Source: Brevibacillus parabrevis
GTDB taxonomy: Bacteria > Bacillota > Bacilli > Brevibacillales > Brevibacillaceae
Length of the DNA: 64,000 bases
Assembly: GCF_003710905.1 (NCBI RefSeq)
Contig: NZ_RHHV01000012.1
Location: 62,001 to 126,000, forward strand
Reading direction: 5' to 3'
The position numbers and the translations under genes were made by a program. This document shows, one piece after another, positions 40,844 through 48,657 of the stretch. A model generated the notes under the pieces. That model ran no database searches, was not told the origin of the DNA, and saw only the letters and a list, made by a program, of their open reading frames with translations. Each line of letters opens with the position of its first letter. Position 1 is the first letter of the stretch.

Positions 40844-41752
40844 ATGAAACAGGGGATCTTTTATGCGGTTGCGGCGTATTTTGCATGGGGTTTGCTCCCT
40901 CTGTACTGGAAGCTGTTTCAGTCAATGGGTGCATGGGAAATCCTCGCTCACCGCATCGTCTGGTCCGTTCTTTTTGTCGCAATCATTATTCAGGTAACGA
41001 AACGCTGGAAGACGATGTGGGGCTCGGTAACCGGGGGGAAGATGTTCGCGGCTCTTGCCATTTGTTCGCTTCTGATCAGTGCGAACTGGCTGATTTACAT
41101 TTGGGCGGTCAATAACAACCAGATCATGCAAACAAGCCTCGGCTATTACATGAACCCGTTGTTTACCGTGTTGCTCGGCGTCATCTTTTTAAAAGAAAAA
41201 ATGCACGCAGGGCAGTGGGTTGCGCTCATTCTGGCAGCCTGTGGCGTCCTGTTTGTCACCTTTCAATACGGCGAAGTTCCGTGGATCGCGCTCTCTTTAG
41301 CCGTGACGTTCGCATTTTACGGTCTGGCGAAAAAGCTCGTAAAGCAAGAAGCGATGATCGGGCTTGCCTGGGAGACTTTGTTTGTCGCTCCAATCGCTCT
41401 CGGCTATTTGCTTATGCTCCAGGCGAACGGAACGGAGACGATCGCGACTCTCGCCTGGTGGCAAATGTTGCTGCTTGCGCTCGCAGGAGTTGCGACTGCG
41501 ATGCCGCTGTACTGGTTTGCACAGGCTGCCGTGCGCTTGCCGCTGTCGATTGTCGGCTTCATCCAGTATTTGTCTCCGACGATTTCTTTGCTCACGGCCG
41601 TCTTCCTTTATAAAGAACCGTTTACAACCACGCATTTGATCAGTTTTGCCTGCATCTGGTCTGCGCTGATCATTTTTACCGCAAGCTCGATGCGCAAAAA
41701 ACCGACCGCTGCTCCGATCAAACAGGAAGTGGCGATCAAAAAGCAGGCGTGA
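40844..41752 (+). CDS. rarD: RarD-type EamA transporter
   Basis: A 302-residue membrane protein with ten helices, matching the RarD subgroup by its N-terminal YFAWGLLPLYWKLF, HRIVWSVLF and SANWLIYIWAVNN motifs. Substrate is not established for this family. ATG 40844 follows GGTGGAGG. The predicted message begins near 40665, leaving a leader of about 180 bases with three 16-base repeats. It is divergent from another EamA gene and ends at a strong terminator shared with pdxK. Confidence 0.9.
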   Translation: MKQGIFYAVAAYFAWGLLPLYWKLFQSMGAWEILAHRIVWSVLFVAIIIQVTKRWKTMWGSVTGGKMFAALAICSLLISANWLIYIWAVNNNQIMQTSLGYYMNPLFTVLLGVIFLKEKMHAGQWVALILAACGVLFVTFQYGEVPWIALSLAVTFAFYGLAKKLVKQEAMIGLAWETLFVAPIALGYLLMLQANGTETIATLAWWQMLLLALAGVATAMPLYWFAQAAVRLPLSIVGFIQYLSPTISLLTAVFLYKEPFTTTHLISFACIWSALIIFTASSMRKKPTAAPIKQEVAIKKQA

Positions 41753-41761
41753 ACGTGAACG

Positions 41762-41816
41762 AAAAAACTCCTGACCAGTTCCGAGGCATATGCTTCGTCT
41801 GGTCAGGAGTTTTTTG
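41762..41816. terminator. Bidirectional terminator between rarD and pdxK
   Basis: A perfect stem AAAAAACTCCTGACCAG / CTGGTCAGGAGTTTTTT. Confidence 0.92.
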
Positions 41817-41829
41817 TTTGCGCAAAAGC

Positions 41830-42642
41830 TTAGGCTTGCTGTTTGCGGCGATACGCGCCATGGTCGGTTGGACCGACGTACTGATTGAGGGCAAAGGAGT
41901 GGCGAATCGCTTCTGTAATGAAATCTTTCGCGACAGCAACGGCTCCGCGCACGGAGTTGCCTTTTGCCAGCTCGGCACAAATCGCAGCCGAGAATGTGCA
42001 ACCTGCTCCGTGGGTAAACGTAGTGTCAATGCGCTCGGACTCAAGCACTTCAACGGATTGACCGTCATAGAAAACGTCGACGGCATGGCCGCCTTCCAGC
42101 TTGGTGCCGCCTTTTACGACAACGTAAGCGGTGCCGAAGTCATGAATGCGTTTTGCCGCTTCTTTCATATCATCAACGCTTTTCAGCGCGCCCATCTCAC
42201 TGAGGATGCCCGCCTCGAACAAGTTCGGGGTTGCCACAGTCGCACGCGGAAGCAGAACTTCACGCAAGCTGATGGCGATTTCCGGGTGGAGCGCTTCAGC
42301 GCCTTTACAGATCATCACCGGGTCAACGACAACGTTTTTCAATTGGTATTGTTCTATTTTGCGGCTAGCAAGCTCTACCAGTTCGGTTGTACCGAGCATG
42401 CCCGTTTTTGCTGCGTCTACGCCGATTCCGGCCAGTACCGTCTCGATCTGCTTTTCGAGGATGGCCACATCGATCGGAAACACTTCATGGTTCCAGTTGT
42501 TGTGCGGGTCTTGGGCCACGATGACAGTAAGCGCTGTCAATCCGAATACGCCAAGCTCCTGAAACGTTTTGAGGTCTGCTTGTTGTCCAGCTCCGCCGCT
42601 GGTATCGGAGCCTGCAATCGTGAGTGCTTTTTTCATGGTCAT
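41830..42642 (-). CDS. pdxK: Pyridoxine/pyridoxal kinase (ThiD-like)
   Basis: A 270-residue ribokinase-fold enzyme closely resembling B. subtilis PdxK: KALTIAGSDTSGGAGQQADL, VVDPVMICKGAEAL, VVVKGGTKLEGGHAVDV, and the catalytic DTTFTHGAGCTFSAA with Asp/Cys. It phosphorylates pyridoxine, pyridoxal and pyridoxamine, and relatives also act on HMP. It is monocistronic and leftward, and joins yggS and MocR as the PLP-related genes of the window. Confidence 0.93.
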   Translation of the reverse strand: MTMKKALTIAGSDTSGGAGQQADLKTFQELGVFGLTALTVIVAQDPHNNWNHEVFPIDVAILEKQIETVLAGIGVDAAKTGMLGTTELVELASRKIEQYQLKNVVVDPVMICKGAEALHPEIAISLREVLLPRATVATPNLFEAGILSEMGALKSVDDMKEAAKRIHDFGTAYVVVKGGTKLEGGHAVDVFYDGQSVEVLESERIDTTFTHGAGCTFSAAICAELAKGNSVRGAVAVAKDFITEAIRHSFALNQYVGPTDHGAYRRKQQA

Positions 42643-42763
42643 TTTGATTATCTCCCTTATGTGCAGCAGCGAAGTGAATGCAGATCTTTACTGTCATGCA
42701 CTGTAATGTCTCCCTCTATATTAAGAGGAAAAAAACGGCGATGTCAATAATATCTCCACAAAT

Positions 42764-42796
42764 AAAAAACCGCTTCCCCGAGATGAGGAGCGGTTG
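42764..42796 (-). terminator. Leftward terminator of the small gene at 42814
   Basis: On the minus strand ACCGCTCC...GGAAGCGGT with T6, just after the small gene's stop. Confidence 0.8.
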
Positions 42797-42813
42797 CAGA
42801 TGTGTGTATGCAA

Positions 42814-42984
42814 TTAATTGGAAGCAGCGTGGTGGAAGGAAAAGCTGATTGGCGTGGACAGAGTGCGGGAGCGCTTGGTGGCGAGCTGTTTGGCTTGCTT
42901 CGCTGCTTCAAACATGCTTGGTGCCTTGATGATTTCCACCCATCTGCGCGTTGCGGTTTCAAATAAAAAGCGGTAGATTGTCAT
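42814..42984 (-). CDS. Small basic protein (56 aa)
   Basis: A 56-residue frame starting at ATG 42984, GGAGG 11 bases upstream, and ending before its own terminator. Sequence runs MTIYRFLFETATRRWVEIIK, then a helical AAKQAKQLATKRSRT segment and a short hydrophobic His-containing tail. Basic, no membrane helix. I do not recognise a family. Ribosome site, composition and terminator support it as real. Confidence 0.65.
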   Translation of the reverse strand: MTIYRFLFETATRRWVEIIKAPSMFEAAKQAKQLATKRSRTLSTPISFSFHHAASN

Positions 42985-43135
42985 CGGTCATCGACCCTCC
43001 GTGTTTTCTTCACTCTCTTATTGTAGTACGGATTTGGCAGCAGTTGGTTACGCGTTTGTTACATGATTTTGAAGATCTTGCATCTTTTTTGTAACAAAAC
43101 AAGGGAAAAATTGTTTTTCAAAAAGCCGTTACGTT

Positions 43136-43163
43136 TTGAACGTTTTTGCGTCTTTAGTATGAG
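43136..43163 (+). promoter_or_regulatory. Promoter of the ABC exporter operon
   Basis: TTGAAC (43136-43141), 16 bases, TATGAG (43158-43163), 28 bases before the first ABC gene. Confidence 0.5.
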
Positions 43164-43190
43164 AAATGAACGAATGAGGTGCTGTAAAAG

Positions 43191-43892
43191 ATGGCCAACA
43201 CAAAAGGAGAGCTGACAGTAACCGGGGTCAATCACAGCTACGGAACAGGGAAACTCAGGGTGCCCGTACTGTTTGATATTAACCTGCACATCAATCGCGG
43301 CGAGTTTGTGGCTCTGTGCGGTTCGTCCGGTTCAGGGAAGTCCACACTGCTGAATCTGCTCGCGGGCCTGACCAAGCCGGAAGAAGGAAGCGTGACGGTA
43401 AGCGGAGAGGAGATCTCCAAGTTTAGCGAAAACCAGTTATGTCTGTTTCGGCGCAAAAACATGGGCTTCATTTTCCAGTCGTACAATTTGCTGCCCAACC
43501 TGACTGCGCTGGAAAACGTGGAGCTTCCGCTGATCTTCGCGGGCGAAAGCGTCAAGAAGCGTCGGGCGAAAGCGACGGAGATTTTGAATCGCGTCGGGCT
43601 GGATGGGCGGATTCATCACCGTCCAAACGAGCTGAGCGGTGGTCAGCAGCAGCGTGTCAGTATTGCGAGAGCGCTGGTCAACCAGCCGGATATCATTTTG
43701 GCTGACGAACCGACGGGGAACCTCGATTCGAAGACGGAGCAAGAAATCCTTCATCTTATGAGGGAAATGAACAAGGAAAATGGGACTACGTTCATCATCG
43801 TTACCCATGAGCAGGAAGTAGCAGAACAGTCCGACCGCGTGATTTACTTGCAAGACGGCCGGGTTGTACAAAAAAGGACGAGACCAGCGTAG
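43191..43892 (+). CDS. MacB/LolD-type ABC exporter ATPase
   Basis: A 233-residue ATPase. Walker A GSSGSGKST, signature LSGGQQQRVSIA, Walker B IILADEPTGNLDS and the switch His in VTHEQEVAEQ are intact; GNLDSKT marks the MacB/LolD group. It is first of a three-gene operon with an FtsX-like permease and an HlyD-like adaptor, as in yknXYZ of Bacillus but with the adaptor last. It should power export of a peptide, antibiotic or lipoprotein-like substrate. Confidence 0.92.
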   Translation: MANTKGELTVTGVNHSYGTGKLRVPVLFDINLHINRGEFVALCGSSGSGKSTLLNLLAGLTKPEEGSVTVSGEEISKFSENQLCLFRRKNMGFIFQSYNLLPNLTALENVELPLIFAGESVKKRRAKATEILNRVGLDGRIHHRPNELSGGQQQRVSIARALVNQPDIILADEPTGNLDSKTEQEILHLMREMNKENGTTFIIVTHEQEVAEQSDRVIYLQDGRVVQKRTRPA

Positions 43893-43916
43893 GCGAGGGT
43901 ATGAGGTGAACATATT

Positions 43917-45365
43917 GTGAAGGTAATAGATTCGTTTCGCATCGTCTGGAGAAATCTGTGGCGAATGAAGCTGCGGACGGCTCTGACGTCCGTCGGTGTA
44001 ATGATCGGAACGGCGGCCATTGTCGCGATGATGGCGCTCAGTCTGGGCCTGAAGGAAAGCGCTGTGAAAAGCTTGGAAAACTTCGGGAACCTGACGGAAA
44101 TGGACGTCGAGCCGATGTATTACAATCAGGAAAAGGACGAGCCGATCCCGGATGACCAGCGCAAGAGGCTGAACATGGAAGCCGTGCAAGAACTGAAAAA
44201 GATCCCGGGAATCGCCAGCGTCATGCCCGTCAAGCGGCTGAACGAGCAGGCGAAGCTCAAAGTAGGCAGGCGCGAGGGCTACGTGGAGCTGGTAGGGGTA
44301 GACGTGAATGAATCGGCTGCCTACCGGAAAAACGATGTGGAAAAAGGGAACTATTTGACAGGCTCTCCGCAGGAAGTTGTTGTGGCGTACGATGTTCCAA
44401 GAGAAATGCGCGATGTGGAAAAAGAAAAGCGCGAGGCGCGCAGACGAAATTCCGGAGGCGGCAGGCAGTCCGACATGCCGCCGGATATGATGGGCGGCGG
44501 TGGCGAGGGAGCAGCCTTCAACATCGTCGACAAAGCGGCCACACTCGTTTTGACGCGGGAATACCGCATCGACGACGAACCGAAGTTTGAGAAAAAGGAG
44601 CTGCGGGTGAGAGTCGTCGGACAGCTGCGCAAATCGGAAAACTTCCGATACTCCAGTGCTGTGTACGTGCCGCTCAGTGTCGTCAAAGAGCTGAACGATT
44701 GGGTCAACCGCAGCCGGGGCAACGAGAGCGATGAAGGCTCACCGCGCCGTACGCGCGAGCAAGCGAAGAAAGACACGTTCGAATTTGACCAGATGACCGT
44801 CAAGGTGGAATCGCGCGAGCAGGTAGAGAGCGTCGTCAAAGCCTTGAAAGAAAAAGGCTACGAAGTCTGGTCGCCAGCGCGCGAGCTGGAAACGATCAAC
44901 AAATTTTTCTTCGTGATTCAGATGGTCTTGGGCGGTATCGCGGCGATCTCCTTGCTGGTAGCCACGATCGGGATCGTCAATACGATGATCATGTCGATTT
45001 TGGAGCGAACGAAAGAAATCGGCATCATGAAAGTGATTGGCGCAACGGTATTCAACATTCGCTGGCTGTTCCTGATGGAGTCGGGCTTTATCGGTCTGAT
45101 CGGTGGATTGGCCGGACTTGGCATGGCCTGGGGCGCTGTAGAACTGGTGAATTATTTCGGAGCCTCGGGCGGCATCATGGACAGTTTGAACATGGGGTAT
45201 GGCGGAGGCGGACCGGAAGGCGAACCGAGCAAATTGGCAGTCATTCCAGCCTGGTTGGCACTGTTTGCCATCGGCTTCTCCTTTGTTATCGGTTTGCTCG
45301 CAGGGATTTTCCCGGCTATTCGGGCTTCCCGTTTAAGCGCACTTCAAGCGATTCGATCAGAATAA
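43917..45365 (+). CDS. MacB-type ABC exporter permease
   Basis: A 482-residue membrane protein starting at GTG 43917 behind GAGGTGAAC. One N-terminal helix (about 20-45) is followed by a large extracytoplasmic MacB_PCD domain, then three C-terminal helices of the FtsX fold (about 325-470; ATIGIVNTMIMSILERTKEI). The extracellular domain contains unusual low-complexity charged inserts (EKEKREARRRNSGGGRQ and a Gly-rich stretch), longer than typical. It partners the preceding ATPase. Confidence 0.9.
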   Translation: MKVIDSFRIVWRNLWRMKLRTALTSVGVMIGTAAIVAMMALSLGLKESAVKSLENFGNLTEMDVEPMYYNQEKDEPIPDDQRKRLNMEAVQELKKIPGIASVMPVKRLNEQAKLKVGRREGYVELVGVDVNESAAYRKNDVEKGNYLTGSPQEVVVAYDVPREMRDVEKEKREARRRNSGGGRQSDMPPDMMGGGGEGAAFNIVDKAATLVLTREYRIDDEPKFEKKELRVRVVGQLRKSENFRYSSAVYVPLSVVKELNDWVNRSRGNESDEGSPRRTREQAKKDTFEFDQMTVKVESREQVESVVKALKEKGYEVWSPARELETINKFFFVIQMVLGGIAAISLLVATIGIVNTMIMSILERTKEIGIMKVIGATVFNIRWLFLMESGFIGLIGGLAGLGMAWGAVELVNYFGASGGIMDSLNMGYGGGGPEGEPSKLAVIPAWLALFAIGFSFVIGLLAGIFPAIRASRLSALQAIRSE

Positions 45366-45383
45366 GAAATGTGGGGAACGAAG

Positions 45384-46904
45384 ATGAACAAGAAAAAATG
45401 GATCATACTGGCAGCAATCGTGGTCGTTCTGGGAGGGGGCGGCTACGGTGGCTACGCATACTACCAGTCGCAAAACACGGTGGCAGAAGAACCGCCGGCA
45501 GAAGAGCCTTCCTTCCCGACGGCTGTCGTAGATGTAGGGGAAGTGAAGAAAACGATTTTCTCTTCCGGGACCGTGGAAGCAAAAGCGCGTGAGGAAGTCC
45601 GGTCCGAGAGCAGCGGCAAGGTGCAGAAACTGCTCGTGAAAGAAGGACAAGCGGTGAAAAAAGGCGACGTGCTGTTTACCGTAGACAGCATGGACGCCCA
45701 GCTCGAATTGCAAAAGCTGGAGCTGGGGATCACCCGTTCGCAAAAAGAGTTGAGTGAGCTGAAAAACAAGAAAGACCGGATTGTCTCCAACAAAGCCGGG
45801 AAGGTGAAAGAGCTGCTCGTAAAAGAAGGAGAATCGGTTACTCCTGACACGGTTGTAGCGAAGCTGGTCAACACCGACAATTTGAAAATTGTCGGGAAGT
45901 TTACGGCGTTTGAAGCGGATCAGTTCCGCGTCGGCCAGCCTGTGAAGGTGTTTGTCACCGCCTCTCTCTATTATGTGGATGGAGTGGTGACGAAGGTCGA
46001 CAAGATCGGGAAAAAGGAAAAAGGCGTGGGTGGCGTTCACGACGTCGAAGTGCTGGTCAAGAAGCCGGGTGCACTCTACGCAGGAGATATCGGGCAAGTT
46101 CAGTACACAGACCCTAAAGGGGTGCTGTACATGAGTCAGCAAGCCACTCCGTTTGAATTGTCGGATGAAATGGAGATTTTGGCCGGAACGCATGGCAAGA
46201 TCGGAAAAGTGGAGATTGACAAGGAAGACGAAGTCAAAAGCGGACAGCTTTTGTTCAAAATGGATTTGACCGATTCCGAGCTGGAACTGAAAGACAAAGA
46301 GCTTTCCTTGAAAGAAGCGCTGCTGAACCTGGAGCAGAAAAAGCGGGAAATCGCCAAAAAGCAAGTGGAAGCGCCGATCAGCGGGGTCATCACGAAGCTG
46401 AATGTCAAAGAAGGCGAAACCCCTGGTTCTGAGCCAGTTGCCGTTATTATGGATACTTCCTCTGTTTACTTTGTAGCTGCGGTAGATGAGATGGATATTC
46501 CAGCGATCAAGCTCGGCCAAAGCGTAGATGTTTACTTGAATGCTTTTGGCAACAAGCCGTTCAAAGGGAAAGTCACCGAGCTTCCGAAAGAAGGGACAAA
46601 AGAGGACAAGTCTGTTCGCTTCGCCGTCAAGGTGGAGTTGAGCGAGGCTGCCGATATGAAGCACGGCATGACGGGTGACTGCGATATTTACGTCGGGCAA
46701 AAAGACAACGTGAAGCGATTGCCGCTGAATGCCGTTGAGGTCATGGAAGCAGGACATGCAACCGTTATGGTCAAAGACCCGTCGTCTGGAGAGCCGACAC
46801 CGAAAGAAATTGAGATCGGACTGGAAGGCGCGGACTTTGTAGAGATTGTCAATGGCCTGAATGAAGGCGAAGAAGTATTGATGATGAATCCGGAAGGCAT
46901 GTAA
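45384..46904 (+). CDS. HlyD/MacA-like adaptor with internally duplicated modules
   Basis: A 506-residue membrane-fusion adaptor with one N-terminal membrane helix. It carries two lipoyl/barrel units: KVQKLLVKEGQAVKKGDVLF followed by KVKELLVKEGESVTPDTVVA, and later KIGKVEIDKEDEVKSGQLLF with GVITKLNVKEGETPGSEPV, each pair flanking a coiled-coil helix. Typical adaptors have one such unit and about 350-400 residues, so this one appears to be a tandem duplication. I chose ATG 45384 after GGGGAAC. It completes the ABC exporter. Confidence 0.87.
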   Translation: MNKKKWIILAAIVVVLGGGGYGGYAYYQSQNTVAEEPPAEEPSFPTAVVDVGEVKKTIFSSGTVEAKAREEVRSESSGKVQKLLVKEGQAVKKGDVLFTVDSMDAQLELQKLELGITRSQKELSELKNKKDRIVSNKAGKVKELLVKEGESVTPDTVVAKLVNTDNLKIVGKFTAFEADQFRVGQPVKVFVTASLYYVDGVVTKVDKIGKKEKGVGGVHDVEVLVKKPGALYAGDIGQVQYTDPKGVLYMSQQATPFELSDEMEILAGTHGKIGKVEIDKEDEVKSGQLLFKMDLTDSELELKDKELSLKEALLNLEQKKREIAKKQVEAPISGVITKLNVKEGETPGSEPVAVIMDTSSVYFVAAVDEMDIPAIKLGQSVDVYLNAFGNKPFKGKVTELPKEGTKEDKSVRFAVKVELSEAADMKHGMTGDCDIYVGQKDNVKRLPLNAVEVMEAGHATVMVKDPSSGEPTPKEIEIGLEGADFVEIVNGLNEGEEVLMMNPEGM

Positions 46905-46929
46905 GGATTACAGCACGAGCATGCAACGA

Positions 46930-46992
46930 GAAAAGACAACAGCCTTGTGTACCCGTCTTGCAAACGGATCGCGTTGGCTGTTGTCTTTTTTA
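46930..46992. terminator. Terminator shared by the ABC operon and the leftward pair
   Basis: AAAAGACAACAGCC / GGCTGTTGTCTTTT with T6; the right end overlaps the stop region of the convergent gene. Confidence 0.8.
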
Positions 46993-47664
46993 GCGATAGC
47001 GGGTCAATGAAAGTCTCTCGCAGACGTTTGAGGTCAAGCTTTTCAAAGGATGAGCCACCAGCTGGCCAGTCTCGCGGCTGAACTGCTCAACTGCCGGACC
47101 CATGGACAGCTGCGCCGCTGCCAAGGCTATGCCAGGACGGGCAAGTTGAAGGTGATGGAGCGCTTCCTTTATTTTGGCGTAGTATGCTTCTTGTCTGTTT
47201 GCCATCAGCAGGTCAAACGAATTTTCGATGATGTGAAGCTCGATTGCGGGATCGCTCCCGGTTGCTTGCGCGTAGCTCCGCAAGCGGTTCATGGTCGGCT
47301 CGACTGTGGCCGGGTTGCTGAACAAAAGCAGCTTCGCACCGGGATCAAGCGACAGTTCCTGAAGAAGCGGGCCGTCTATGGTGAAAATGGGGACCGCGAA
47401 GCTGGCCTCGTCTTCTGGGGTTAGGTAAGAAGCGTACTGGGTGCAGGTGATGATCACGGCGTCTGCCGAACATCGACTCATCCACTGCAAATGGTCGCGC
47501 AGTTTCGCGTGCGCCTGCTCGATCGCAAGGACAACAGCTCCTGTGCTTTGCAAAAGAATGCCCGGATCGACGAAATGAACAAGTTCGACGTCGAGCGCGG
47601 CGAAGGCATCGGCTAAAAGCGCAATATTCGAATGGTGCGCGTGCAAGCAGGCAATTCGCTTCAT
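46990..47664 (-). CDS. Asp/Glu racemase-superfamily-like protein
   Basis: A 224-residue protein. MKRIACLHAHHSNIALLADA and VIITCTQYASYL resemble the two-lobed Asp/Glu/hydantoin racemase fold, with a single clear Cys in the ITCTQYA motif; the first catalytic Cys is not obvious. I chose ATG 47664, whose ATGA overlaps the stop of the upstream methyltransferase. Racemase activity is uncertain; it could be a decarboxylase-like or non-catalytic relative. Confidence 0.65.
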   Translation of the reverse strand: MKRIACLHAHHSNIALLADAFAALDVELVHFVDPGILLQSTGAVVLAIEQAHAKLRDHLQWMSRCSADAVIITCTQYASYLTPEDEASFAVPIFTIDGPLLQELSLDPGAKLLLFSNPATVEPTMNRLRSYAQATGSDPAIELHIIENSFDLLMANRQEAYYAKIKEALHHLQLARPGIALAAAQLSMGPAVEQFSRETGQLVAHPLKSLTSNVCERLSLTRYR

Positions 47665-48461
47665 CGGCTGGCATCCGGCTGCAAAGAGGTTGGCGTGGCT
47701 TCCTTGCGGGCGATGAAGCGCAGTCGCTTGTAGTCCATGACCCAGCTGCCAGCGTGGAAAAGCGCCGGGCGCAGCAGCTCCGTCACCTCTTCGCGGATGT
47801 CCGTCCTCGCTTGCGCGGACAGTCCCGCGAAAAAAGGGCTGCAAAAGGAATCCAGCCAATGCTGTAATCCCTGATCGCCATCTGGCAGGGTGGTTGGTCT
47901 GTCGAAGTGGGAGGCCAGTGTGACGCGGAAGCCCTGCTTTTCCAAAAGGGCAGTGTACTCGCCGATGCTTGGAAAATACCAGGGAGAGCGCTCATCTGCC
48001 GAAATATTGTGCCGACTCAATGCGATCCGCAAAGCTTGGAGGATGTATTCGCAGTTGCCTTTTCCGCCAAGCTCGGCAACGAAGCGTCCGCCGGGAACGA
48101 GCAGCTGCCAGACAGACTGAATCACTTCCTGCGGCTTTTTCATCCAGTGCAGCGCCGCATTGGAAAAAACAGCGTCATACAGCTCGTTTGATTGATAGGA
48201 GTGGGCATCGGCTACGGAAAAGGCAATCTGTGGATATTTTTGTTTGGCTGTCTCGATCATGCTTGCGGAAAAGTCGATGCCTGTCACCTTGGCGCCAGCC
48301 TCTACCAGTTGCGCGCTCAAATCCCCGGTGCCGCAGCCTACATCGAGAATGTTTTCGCCGGGCACGGGGGAAAGCCACTCCAAAAGTCCTTTGCCATAAG
48401 CGGACACAAAACTCATCTTGTCATCGTAGAGCTTGGCATTCCATTGATTCGTGAGACTCAT
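47661..48461 (-). CDS. Class I SAM-dependent methyltransferase
   Basis: A 266-residue cytoplasmic methyltransferase. The SAM-binding motif I is ILDVGCGTGDLS, followed by GIDFSASMIETAK and VFSNAALHWMKKP, typical of the trans-aconitate/UbiE-like group. Length is normal. It is translationally coupled to the racemase-like gene by a four-base overlap. Substrate unknown; a small carboxylate is plausible from the subgroup resemblance only. Confidence 0.88.
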   Translation of the reverse strand: MSLTNQWNAKLYDDKMSFVSAYGKGLLEWLSPVPGENILDVGCGTGDLSAQLVEAGAKVTGIDFSASMIETAKQKYPQIAFSVADAHSYQSNELYDAVFSNAALHWMKKPQEVIQSVWQLLVPGGRFVAELGGKGNCEYILQALRIALSRHNISADERSPWYFPSIGEYTALLEKQGFRVTLASHFDRPTTLPDGDQGLQHWLDSFCSPFFAGLSAQARTDIREEVTELLRPALFHAGSWVMDYKRLRFIARKEATPTSLQPDASR

Positions 48462-48657
48462 CTGTCTCCCTCCTTTTCTCTTGTTTTACCAGTTTTATAG
48501 GTATAAATCAAATCTATAAAAATGATCAAACGAATAGTTTTTACCTATGTGCATGGCGCGGAATTTTTTCAAACGGCACAGGAAACTAGGCTCATTTTGT
48601 CGAAGAAAGACGAGTGGAAACACTACAGCGAATGCAAAGAAAGGTAGAGAATATTCC

